In this document: piece by piece, positions 1 to 6,725 of the stretch | How the letters are laid out: each line of letters begins with the position of its first letter | How positions within the stretch are numbered: the stretch's first letter is position 1 | NCBI GenBank assembly: GCA_023389545.1 | Contig: JAEWEI010000136.1 | Coordinates: forward strand, 1-8,597 | Length of the DNA: 8,597 nucleotides | Direction of reading: 5' to 3' | DNA from: Actinomycetes bacterium | GTDB taxonomy: Bacteria; Actinomycetota; Actinomycetes; Actinomycetales; Cellulomonadaceae | Notes under the pieces: generated by a model | The model's input: the letters and a program-made list of their open reading frames with translations, nothing else | Told to the model about the DNA's origin: nothing | Database searches by the model: none | Translations under genes and position numbers: made by a program

Positions 1-1259
1 AGCGGGTTGCCCCACACGACACCGGTGAACCCGAAGGCCGCGCCCAGGACGATCGCGGCGCCCACGCGCATGACCAGCTCGACGGCGCCGGTGAGTGTCG
101 GGACGAAGGTGTGGCCCAGCCCTTGCAGGGCGCCGCGCAGCACGAAGAGGACGCCGAGCACCACGTACAGGGCGCCGTTGACGACCAGGTAGGTCGTGGC
201 CGCCGCGACGACATCCTCCTCCCCCTGCCCGACGAACAGCCGGACGATCGGGGCGCCCGCGGCGATGAGCACCGCGCCGAGCACCACGGCGCCGGCCACC
301 GAGATCCACACGCCCTGCGCCACGCCCTGCCGGATGCGGTCGGGCCGGCCCGCGCCGTGGTTCTGCGCGACGAACATCGACATCGCCAGGCCCAAGGACG
401 CGAGCAGCGCCACCGCGAGGCCGTCGACGCGGGTCGCGGCAGTGTACGAGGCCACCGCGTCGGCGCCCAGGTCGTTGAGGCGCACCTGCACGGCGATGGC
501 GCCGATGGCGATGATCGACGCCTGGAAGCCCATCGGCAGGCCGAGCCGCAGGTGCAGCCCCAGGTCGGCGCGGCTGACCTTCCAGTCCTCGCGCCGCACA
601 TGCAGCACCGGGACCCTGCGCCGCACATACGCCAGGCACAGCGCCACCGAGACGCCCTGGGAGACGACAGTCGCCCACGCCGCTCCCCCGACGCCGAGGC
701 CGAGGCTCCCGACGAACGCCAGCACGAGGCCGATGTTGAGCAGGCAGCTGATCGCGAGGAACACGAGCGGGGTGCGGGAGTCGCCGATGGCCCGGATGAT
801 CGCGGCGAGGAAGTTGAAGAACATCATGGTGCTCGCGCCGAGGAAGCTCACGACGGCGAAGGTGGTGGCCTCCGGGACGAGCTCCTCGGGGGTGCGCAGC
901 AGGCGCAGCGCCGGCCCGGCGAGCATCGGGGCGAGCACCGTGAGGACGACGCTGGTCGCGCCGGTGAGCACGGCCCCGGCCGCGACGGAGCGGCGGACGG
1001 CCGCCGCGTCGCCGGCGCCGAAGGCCTGTGCCGTCGGGATCGCGAAGCCGTTCGTCAGGCCCCAGGCGAAGCCGAGCAGCAGGAACAGGAAGCTCCCGGT
1101 GGCGCCCACGGCCGCGAGCGCGTCGACGCCGATCACGCGGCCCACGACGATCGCGTCGACCACCTGGTAGAGCTGCTGGACGACGTTGCCGATGAGCAAC
1201 GGCACAGCGAAGGCGAGCACGACGCGCCACGGGCTTCCCGTGGTCAAGACCTTGGACAC
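1..1259 (-). CDS. MATE family efflux transporter, C-terminus cut by window edge
   Basis: Integral membrane exporter of the MATE (multi-antimicrobial extrusion) superfamily, which expels cationic drugs or metabolites in exchange for Na+ or H+. The reverse-strand frame stays open from GTG at 1259 to base 1, giving 419 codons. MATE proteins usually have about 440-480 residues, so only the last few dozen are missing. The N-terminus has the family signature NVVQQLYQVVDAIVVGR (residues 25-41), followed by GFAIPTAQAFGAGD (71-84). The rest is a succession of hydrophobic helices with short basic loops, and a second-half repeat begins around LRLGLPMGFQASI. The GTG start is chosen because GAGG (complement of 1267-1270) lies 7 nt upstream and the signature then sits at its normal distance from the N-terminus. 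The gene upstream has the same orientation, with a 140-nt gap containing a palindrome that could be an operator. Family assignment is firm; substrate is not predictable. Confidence 0.93.
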   Translation of the reverse strand, partial: MSKVLTTGSPWRVVLAFAVPLLIGNVVQQLYQVVDAIVVGRVIGVDALAAVGATGSFLFLLLGFAWGLTNGFAIPTAQAFGAGDAAAVRRSVAAGAVLTGATSVVLTVLAPMLAGPALRLLRTPEELVPEATTFAVVSFLGASTMMFFNFLAAIIRAIGDSRTPLVFLAISCLLNIGLVLAFVGSLGLGVGGAAWATVVSQGVSVALCLAYVRRRVPVLHVRREDWKVSRADLGLHLRLGLPMGFQASIIAIGAIAVQVRLNDLGADAVASYTAATRVDGLAVALLASLGLAMSMFVAQNHGAGRPDRIRQGVAQGVWISVAGAVVLGAVLIAAGAPIVRLFVGQGEEDVVAAATTYLVVNGALYVVLGVLFVLRGALQGLGHTFVPTLTGAVELVMRVGAAIVLGAAFGFTGVVWGNP

Positions 1260-1324
1260 AGCACAACCTCACGAACAACGGCCAGGAGCGGCGACGCCAT
1301 GGCCGTTCCGGTCGTGGCCCTCGA

Positions 1325-1340
1325 ATCGTATCGTTACGAT
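1325..1340. promoter_or_regulatory. 16-bp palindrome upstream of the MATE gene, candidate operator
   Basis: ATCGTA-TCGT-TACGAT is a perfect inverted repeat. Nested in it is a second, odd-centred dyad, ATCGT-T-ACGAT (1330-1340). It lies 66 nt upstream of the MATE start and is AT-richer than its surroundings. Size and symmetry resemble operators of TetR-family repressors, which often control multidrug exporters. No regulator gene is adjacent in this window, so the binding protein is unknown. On the minus strand it also contains TACGAT (complement of 1325-1330), a possible -10 box, so a bound repressor would block transcription of the exporter. Confidence 0.5.
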
Positions 1341-1345
1341 CCGCA

Positions 1346-1375
1346 TGCTCACGCACTTTTGCCGGGGTGTGAGCA
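1346..1375. repeat. Inverted repeat in the 140-nt gap before the MATE gene
   Basis: TGCTCAC (1346-1352) and GTGAGCA (1369-1375) are perfectly complementary 7-nt arms separated by 16 nt. The repeat lies 5 nt from the palindrome at 1325-1340. It could be a second protein-binding site or an RNA hairpin in read-through transcripts. There is no T-run to make it a terminator. Function unknown. Confidence 0.4.
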
Positions 1376-1381
1376 AGGTGT

Positions 1382-1395
1382 GGGCGCTACCGCCC
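1382..1395 (-). terminator. Short GC hairpin just after the cap-like gene, weak terminator candidate
   Basis: GGGCG-CTAC-CGCCC can form a 5-bp GC stem with a 4-nt loop. It begins 5 nt beyond the stop codon (complement of 1400-1402) of the upstream minus-strand gene. On the minus strand it is followed by ACACCTTG, not a U-tract, so it may only pause RNA polymerase, and transcription may continue into the MATE gene. Confidence 0.25.
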
Positions 1396-1399
1396 GAGG

Positions 1400-2050
1400 T
1401 CAGGACAGGCTGGCGGCGACCAGCAGCACAGGGTCGCCCTGGCCGAGCCAGGTGGCCACCAGGCCGGGCACGCCATCGCCGCGGGCGCCGAGGTCCAGCA
1501 CCCGCCGCACGGCGAGGTCGACAGCCCCGAGGTGGATGGCCGTCACGGCGCCCGAGGTGGAGCACGGCGCCGGGCTGTCATCGGGCAGCGAGGCCACCTC
1601 GGGAAGGCCCGCCGCGGGCTCCGTCGCGCGGACCGCGACGCTCGGGACGCGCGGGCGCGCCTCGCCGTCCTCGCCCACGACGAGTTCCTCGGCTTGCGCC
1701 GCGTCCCCGCGCAGCACGGCCGCCAGCGCGTTCGCGTAGACCGGGTCGGCGCACGCGTCGTACACCCAGCGCGAGCCCAGCACCGAGTGCTCCATCGTGC
1801 CGACCAGCCACTGCTCGGCGCCCGGCAGCGGCGCCCCGCGGTAGGCCAGCGGCGCCTGCAGCACCTCGTCCCCGACCCTCACCAGCAGCACCTCGACCCC
1901 GACCTCCCCCGCCGGGTCGTCGAACCGGAACGCGCCGGCCGGCGCCAGTTCCGCCCCCGCGTCATGGGCGAACCACTGCTGCGCAGGCAGCCACCCGGCG
2001 AGCAGCTCGAACTTGGTGGGGTGGAGCTGTGCCGAGTAGATGAGGGCCAT
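1400..2050 (-). CDS. Maltokinase N-terminal cap-like protein (free-standing)
   Basis: A 216-residue soluble protein resembling the N-terminal cap of actinobacterial maltokinase (Mak_N_cap family). In maltokinase this domain precedes an aminoglycoside-phosphotransferase-like kinase fold that makes maltose-1-phosphate. The opening MALIYSAQLHPTKFELLAGWLP and the later pattern EHSVLGSRWVYDACADP with an ALAAVL helix are what suggest the family. No kinase domain follows: no P-loop-like segment and no catalytic HGD or metal-binding Asp motif. The protein therefore cannot be a maltokinase by itself, and its role is unknown. Free-standing cap-like proteins of about 200 residues are common in actinobacteria. 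The ATG at 2050 has no Shine-Dalgarno sequence but sits 6 nt after a TAGGAT box, so the mRNA is probably leaderless. It is transcribed away from the DGPF/sigma-factor operon. Family call from memory of the signature; moderately sure. Confidence 0.72.
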   Translation of the reverse strand: MALIYSAQLHPTKFELLAGWLPAQQWFAHDAGAELAPAGAFRFDDPAGEVGVEVLLVRVGDEVLQAPLAYRGAPLPGAEQWLVGTMEHSVLGSRWVYDACADPVYANALAAVLRGDAAQAEELVVGEDGEARPRVPSVAVRATEPAAGLPEVASLPDDSPAPCSTSGAVTAIHLGAVDLAVRRVLDLGARGDGVPGLVATWLGQGDPVLLVAASLS

Positions 2051-2056
2051 GGGCCG

Positions 2057-2062
2057 ATCCTA
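2057..2062 (-). promoter_or_regulatory. -10 box of a probable leaderless promoter for the cap-like gene
   Basis: On the minus strand TAGGAT (complement of 2057-2062) fits TAnnnT and is followed by CGGCCC and then the ATG at 2050. A 6-nt gap puts transcription initiation at or next to the A of ATG, the usual actinobacterial leaderless layout. No purine-rich ribosome-binding site precedes the ATG, which agrees. No convincing -35 box is visible. Confidence 0.55.
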
Positions 2063-2108
2063 GGGTCGCGGCCCGTCGTCGACCCGCGTCATCGGGCGTC
2101 GGGGCCGA

Positions 2109-2137
2109 TGTCGATTGAGCGGTTCCCCGTTCGACTC
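2109..2137 (+). promoter_or_regulatory. ECF42-type sigma factor promoter for the DGPF/sigma operon
   Basis: TGTCGA (2109-2114), a 17-nt spacer and CGACTC (2132-2137) match the pattern reported for ECF42 sigma factors in Streptomyces (TGTCGA at -35; CGA/TC at -10). Transcription would start near 2143-2146, leaving a leader of about 40 nt before the ATG at 2186. The element directly precedes the DGPF gene, and the sigma factor's own gene follows, so the operon is probably transcribed by its own product. The motif is seen in the sequence; recognition by this sigma factor is inferred. Confidence 0.68.
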
Positions 2138-2147
2138 ATGGGTGAGA

Positions 2148-2164
2148 GGGTCCAAGAGGGACCC
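2148..2164 (+). other. Small hairpin in the 5' leader of the DGPF gene
   Basis: GGGTCC (2148-2153) and GGACCC (2159-2164) pair perfectly around a 5-nt AAGAG loop. It lies just downstream of the expected transcription start and 9 nt before the Shine-Dalgarno GAGGAG (2174-2179), which it does not include. It may stabilise the 5' end or be accidental. Confidence 0.3.
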
Positions 2165-2185
2165 CGCGCTCATGAGGAGACGACC

Positions 2186-2605
2186 ATGAAGTACATGCTG
2201 ATCATGCGCTCATCGGACGAGGCTTTCGCGGCGTTCGAGGACGTCGACCCCGCGCTCATGCTCGAGACGATGGGGCGCTTCAACGACGAGATGATCTCCG
2301 CTGGCGTGCTGGTGGCGGCCGAGGGGCTCGACGACGCGGCCGAGGGCGTCGTCGTCGACTACTCCTCCGTGCCGCCGGCGGTCACCGACGGCCCGTACGG
2401 GGAGACCAAGGAGTTGTTCGGCGGCTTCTGGATCCTCGACGTGGCGTCGAGGGAGGAGGCAGTCGAGTGGGCGTCCCGGGCGCCCATGGCAGGCCCTGGC
2501 ATCAAGACGGAGATCCGCCGCGTCGCGAGCATCGACGAGTTCCCGCAGGACAACGTGTGGGTGCAGAAGGAGCGGGCGTGGCGCGAGGCGACCGGGCAGC
2601 TCTGA
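2186..2605 (+). CDS. DGPF domain (YCII-related) protein paired with an ECF sigma factor
   Basis: A 139-residue cytoplasmic protein of the YCII/DGPF family, an alpha-beta dimeric ferredoxin-like fold. It begins MKYMLIMRSS and carries the name motif as DGPY at residues 68-71, followed by GETKELFGGFWILD, the family's central strand. DGPF proteins are characteristically encoded beside ECF42 sigma factors. Their biochemical role is unresolved, and an effect on the sigma factor is suspected but unproven. ATG at 2186 is chosen over upstream in-frame codons because GAGGAG (2174-2179) sits 6 nt before it and homologues begin MKY(M/L)(L/M)I. The stop TGA overlaps the proposed CTG start of the sigma factor (CTGA at 2602-2605), which suggests coupled translation. 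An ECF42-like promoter lies upstream at 2109-2137. Confidence 0.93.
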   Translation: MKYMLIMRSSDEAFAAFEDVDPALMLETMGRFNDEMISAGVLVAAEGLDDAAEGVVVDYSSVPPAVTDGPYGETKELFGGFWILDVASREEAVEWASRAPMAGPGIKTEIRRVASIDEFPQDNVWVQKERAWREATGQL

Positions 2606-3885
2606 GCCGTCCGGGCGGGGGCCGGGACGCCGTCGAGGCGGTGTGGCGGATCGAGTCCGCGCGCATCGTCGCCACGTTGGCCCGGTTCACCGGCGACTTC
2701 TCCCTTGCGGAGGACGTCGCCCAGGAGGCGTTGGCGGAGGCGCTTGTGTCGTGGCCGCGCGACGGCGTGCCGCGGAACCCGGCCGGCTGGCTGCTCACCG
2801 TGGGCCGCCGGCGTGCGATCGACGCGTTCCGCCGGCGTTCGGCGCTCGACGACAGGCACGCCGCCCTCGCCCGCGAGTGGGGCGGGGGCGGCGGTCCCCT
2901 GTCACCCCAGGGCGGCCCGGACGCTGATCTGCTCTGGGACCCAGACCAGATCGACGACGACGTGCTCGCGCTGATGTTCATCGCCTGCCACCCGGTGCTG
3001 TCCCGCGAGTCCCAGGTGGCGCTCACGCTGCGCGTGGTCGGCGGGCTCACGAGCACCGAGATCGCCCGGGCGTTCCTGGCGCCTGCGGCCACGATGCAGG
3101 CACGAATCACGCGGGCCAAGAAGACGTTGGCGGCGGCGCGGGTGCCGTTCGCGGCGCCGTCGCCCGACGAGCGCCGGGAGCGGTTGGGCGCGGTGCTCAA
3201 CGTGATCTACCTGATCTTCACCGAGGGCTCGACGGCGAGCTCGGGCGCGGAGTGGATCCGCCCGGACCTGGCCCGGGAGGCGATCCGGATGTCCCGCGTC
3301 CTGGCCCGGCTGGCGCCGCGGGACGCGGAGGCGCATGGCCTGCTGGCGTTGCTCGAGCTAACGGCGGCGCGGTTCCCGGCCCGGATCGGGAACGACGGCA
3401 CGCCTGTGCTGCTCGAGCACCAGGACCGCAGGCGGTGGGATCGGGCGGCCATCCGCCGGGGCCGGGCGGCGCTGGGCACGGCGGGGCGGGTGGGGAACGG
3501 ACTGGGCGCCTACGGGTTGCAGGCGGCGATCGCCGAATGCCATGCGGTGGCGCCGTCGGTGGCGGGGACAGACTGGGAGCGGATCGTCGTGCTGTATGAG
3601 GCGTTGGGCCGGCTGGCGCCCTCCCCCGTGGTCGAGCTCAACCGTGCGGTGGCGCTGTCGATGGCGCGGGGTCCGGCGCAGGCGCTGGCGGTGGTGGACG
3701 AGCTGGTGGCGGGCGGGCGGCTCGACGGCTCCCATCTGCTGCCGAGTGTGCGGGGCGAGCTGCTGCGGCGGTTGGGGCGGGCGGCTGAGGCGCGGAGCGA
3801 GATCGAGCGCGCCATCCGGCTGTGCGCGAGTGAGCGCGAGCGTGAGGTGCTGCGACAGAAGCTGGCCGCCTTGAGTAGCGCGTGA
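2602..3885 (+). CDS. ECF sigma factor with TPR-type C-terminal extension (ECF42 group)
   Basis: An RNA polymerase sigma factor that directs transcription from a small dedicated promoter set; about 427 residues if started at CTG 2602. Region 2 is at about 17-85 (ESARIVATLARF, LAEDVAQEAL, NPAGWLLTVGRRRAIDAFRR). Region 4 with its helix-turn-helix is at about 120-175 (LMFIACHPVLSRESQ, LTSTEIARAFL, ARITRAKKTL). A long extension of about 250 residues follows, with LNVIYLIFTEG, an EHQDRRRWD motif near 272 and helical repeats including LNRAVALSMARGPAQAL. This extension and the adjacent DGPF gene define ECF42. No anti-sigma gene is present; the extension is thought to take part in control. The start is uncertain. 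CTG 2602 gives the normal short lead before AVEAVWRIES and a 4-nt overlap with the DGPF stop. GTG 2641 would begin in mid-motif (MWRIES) with GAGG only 2 nt away. GTG 2467 would add 45 residues read out of frame through the DGPF gene. Confidence 0.9.
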   Translation: MSRPGGGRDAVEAVWRIESARIVATLARFTGDFSLAEDVAQEALAEALVSWPRDGVPRNPAGWLLTVGRRRAIDAFRRRSALDDRHAALAREWGGGGGPLSPQGGPDADLLWDPDQIDDDVLALMFIACHPVLSRESQVALTLRVVGGLTSTEIARAFLAPAATMQARITRAKKTLAAARVPFAAPSPDERRERLGAVLNVIYLIFTEGSTASSGAEWIRPDLAREAIRMSRVLARLAPRDAEAHGLLALLELTAARFPARIGNDGTPVLLEHQDRRRWDRAAIRRGRAALGTAGRVGNGLGAYGLQAAIAECHAVAPSVAGTDWERIVVLYEALGRLAPSPVVELNRAVALSMARGPAQALAVVDELVAGGRLDGSHLLPSVRGELLRRLGRAAEARSEIERAIRLCASEREREVLRQKLAALSSA

Positions 3886-3910
3886 TCTATTGACATTCGA
3901 TAGATATCTA
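3885..3910. promoter_or_regulatory. Overlapping palindromes, candidate operator of the DUF2975/regulator pair
   Basis: Arms ATCTATtGA (3885-3893) and TCgATAGAT (3897-3905), separated by CAT, form a 21-bp dyad with 8 of 9 pairs matched. A second perfect 10-bp palindrome, TAGATATCTA (3901-3910), shares its right arm, so the ATCTA/TAGAT element occurs three times. The stretch is AT-rich in a very GC-rich context and overlaps the sigma factor's stop codon. It lies 15 nt before the DUF2975 start and over the candidate -35 TTGACA. The likely ligand is the small helix-turn-helix protein encoded at 4422, acting as autorepressor; this is inferred from position and symmetry. Confidence 0.55.
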
Positions 3911-3918
3911 CTGAGACT
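3890..3918 (+). promoter_or_regulatory. Possible housekeeping-type promoter for the DUF2975 gene
   Basis: TTGACA (3890-3895) is a perfect -35 hexamer. At 17 nt distance is GAGACT (3913-3918), a poor -10 matching only A2 and T6 of TAnnnT. That -10 ends 6 nt before the ATG at 3925, so transcripts would be leaderless, in keeping with the lack of a good Shine-Dalgarno sequence. The -35 lies inside the dyad at 3885-3905, allowing repression by steric block. Confidence 0.38.
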
Positions 3919-3924
3919 CGGCGT

Positions 3925-4421
3925 ATGAACCTGACGCGGAAAGCCGTGGGACTGCTCCGGGTCCTGCTCGTGCTCCTCTTCGCCGCCTCCGTCGTGGGGC
4001 AGACGCTGTCCTGGCCGGGGCAGTTCGCCCACCTGGCCCAGGAGGAGCCGGATCTGGCCCACCTGAGGTGGCCGCTCACGGTGATCGCGATCCTGGCGCT
4101 GCTGTGCGTCGAGATCGTGATCGTCGCCATCTGGCGGCTGCTGACCATGGTCACCGCCGACCGCATCTTCAGCACCGACGCCTTCGCCTGGGTGGACGCG
4201 ATCGTCTGGTCCATCACGGGCGCCTGGCTGCTATTCCTCGGCGCGGCGGCAGCGATCACCGTGACCATCTACACCACCCCCGAGCTGCGCGATCCCGGCC
4301 TCCCGATGGCGCTGGCCGGCCTTGCGGTGCTCGGCGGGGTGCTCGTGCTGCTCATGGTGGTGCTGCGCACCCTGCTGCGGCAGGCCGCGAGCCTGCGCTC
4401 CGACATGGACGCGGTGATCTG

Positions 4422-4422
<1 letters not shown>
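3925..4422 (+). CDS. DUF2975 domain membrane protein
   Basis: A 165-residue integral membrane protein of the DUF2975 family, function unknown. Four hydrophobic segments are visible, at about residues 8-28, 50-73, 94-116 and 126-151. The loop after the second segment has the family-like pattern TADRIFSTDAFAWVD (77-91), and the C-terminal cytoplasmic tail ends LRSDMDAVI. Family members are regularly encoded immediately before a small YozG-type helix-turn-helix protein, as here: the stop TGA shares its A with the next ATG (TGATG at 4420-4424), so the two are almost certainly co-translated. There is no strong ribosome-binding site before ATG 3925, so initiation may be leaderless. A role as membrane sensor or partner of the regulator is plausible but unproven. 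Confidence 0.88.
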
Positions 4423-5691
<1,269 letters not shown>

Positions 5692-5701
5692 AGGAGCCAC
5701 G

Positions 5702-6718
5702 ATGCGCGCAACCATCCTGCACGCCCCCGGCGATGTCCGCGTCGAGGAGTTCCCCGACCCCACGATCCAGGCGCCCACCGACGCGATCCTGCGCATCACC
5801 ACGGCCTGCGTCTGCGGCTCTGACCTGTGGCCGTTCCGCGGGATCGAGCCGCTCGGCGAGGCACGGCACATGGGCCATGAGTACGTGGGCGTCGTCGAGG
5901 AGGTCGGCGACTCGGTCACGACCGTCGCGCCCGGGCAGACGGTGATCGGCTCGTTCATCGCCTCGGATGACACCTGCGAGATCTGCCTGGCCGGCTACCA
6001 GTCCGGCTGCGTGCATAGGCAACCGATCTCGGGCGCCCAGGCCGAGCGCCTGCGCGTCCCGCTCGCTGACGGCACCCTCGTCGCCACCCCCGAGGCGCCG
6101 CCCGATCACCTGCTCCCCAGCCTGCTGACCGCGTCGGACGTGCTCGGCACCGGCTGGTTCGGCGCCGTGGCCGCGGCAGCCGGCCCCGGCAAGACGGTGG
6201 TCGTCGTGGGCGACGGCGCCGTGGGCCTGCTCGCTGTGCTCGCCGCCACCCAGCTGGGCGCCGAGCGGGTCGTCGCCATGAGCCGCCACGAGTCCCGCCA
6301 GCGGCTGGCGCGGGAGTTCGGGGCCACGGACATCGTCACCGCGCGCGGCGACGAGGGCGTGGCCGAGATCCTCGACCTCACCGACGGGCTCGGGGCGCAC
6401 AGCGTGGTCGAGGCCGTCGGCACCCAGCAGGCGATGCTGCAGGCCATCCGCTCGACGCGGCCTGGCGGGCACGTCGGCTACGTCGGCGTCTCGCATGACG
6501 TCGAGCTGAGCGGTCGCCCGCTGTTCTTCTCCCTCGTCCACCTGCACGGCGGCCCCGCGCCCGTGCGCCGGTTCCTGCCCGGCCTGATCGACCTCATCTG
6601 GGACGGCACGATCGACCCCGGCCGGGTCTTCGACCTGGAGCTCCCACTCGACCAAGCGCCGGAGGCGTACCGGGCGATGGACGAGCGCCGCGCGATCAAG
6701 GTGCTGCTCCGCCCCTGA
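5702..6718 (+). CDS. Zinc-dependent medium-chain alcohol dehydrogenase family protein
   Basis: A 338-residue medium-chain dehydrogenase/reductase that interconverts alcohols and carbonyls with NAD(P). The N-terminal catalytic domain has the zinc ligand C38 (CVCGSD), H59-E60 (MGHEYVG) and a probable ligand D146 (SDVLGTG). The Rossmann domain carries VVVVGDGAVGL (GxGxxG at 170-175). After the second strand, SRHESRQ (194-200) lacks an acidic residue and has an arginine, which favours NADP over NAD by inference. The structural-zinc loop reads DDTCEICLAGYQSGC: three cysteines (92, 95, 103), with Asp89 where the first cysteine usually stands. ATG 5702 follows GAGGAG (5691-5696) by 5 nt. It is co-transcribed with the aldo/keto reductase; both are carbonyl/alcohol redox enzymes, so a shared detoxification or conversion role is plausible. 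Its end faces a convergent gene 7 nt away. Confidence 0.95.
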   Translation: MRATILHAPGDVRVEEFPDPTIQAPTDAILRITTACVCGSDLWPFRGIEPLGEARHMGHEYVGVVEEVGDSVTTVAPGQTVIGSFIASDDTCEICLAGYQSGCVHRQPISGAQAERLRVPLADGTLVATPEAPPDHLLPSLLTASDVLGTGWFGAVAAAAGPGKTVVVVGDGAVGLLAVLAATQLGAERVVAMSRHESRQRLAREFGATDIVTARGDEGVAEILDLTDGLGAHSVVEAVGTQQAMLQAIRSTRPGGHVGYVGVSHDVELSGRPLFFSLVHLHGGPAPVRRFLPGLIDLIWDGTIDPGRVFDLELPLDQAPEAYRAMDERRAIKVLLRP

Positions 6719-6725
6719 TCCGGCT

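Noticed and set aside
1260..1399. Small gene in the gap between the MATE and cap-like genes
   Set aside because: No start with a ribosome-binding site; the gap is taken up by inverted repeats and looks regulatory.
111..1739. 542-codon open frame on the plus strand
   Set aside because: It is the antisense shadow of the MATE and cap-like genes. Its product is rich in Arg, His, Asp and Gln with no recognisable domain, while the minus strand reads as a clear MATE transporter.
1532..2185. Upstream in-frame extension of the DGPF protein
   Set aside because: It covers the antisense of the cap-like gene and the promoter region. The ATG at 2186 has a good ribosome-binding site and the family's normal N-terminus.
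2467..2601. Start of the sigma factor at GTG 2467
   Set aside because: It would add 45 residues read through the DGPF gene in another frame, with a composition unlike any sigma factor N-terminus.
3200..3900. A sensing or anti-sigma partner near the sigma factor
   Set aside because: The downstream membrane gene is DUF2975 paired with its own regulator and shows no zinc-binding anti-sigma motif, so it is unlikely to control the sigma factor.
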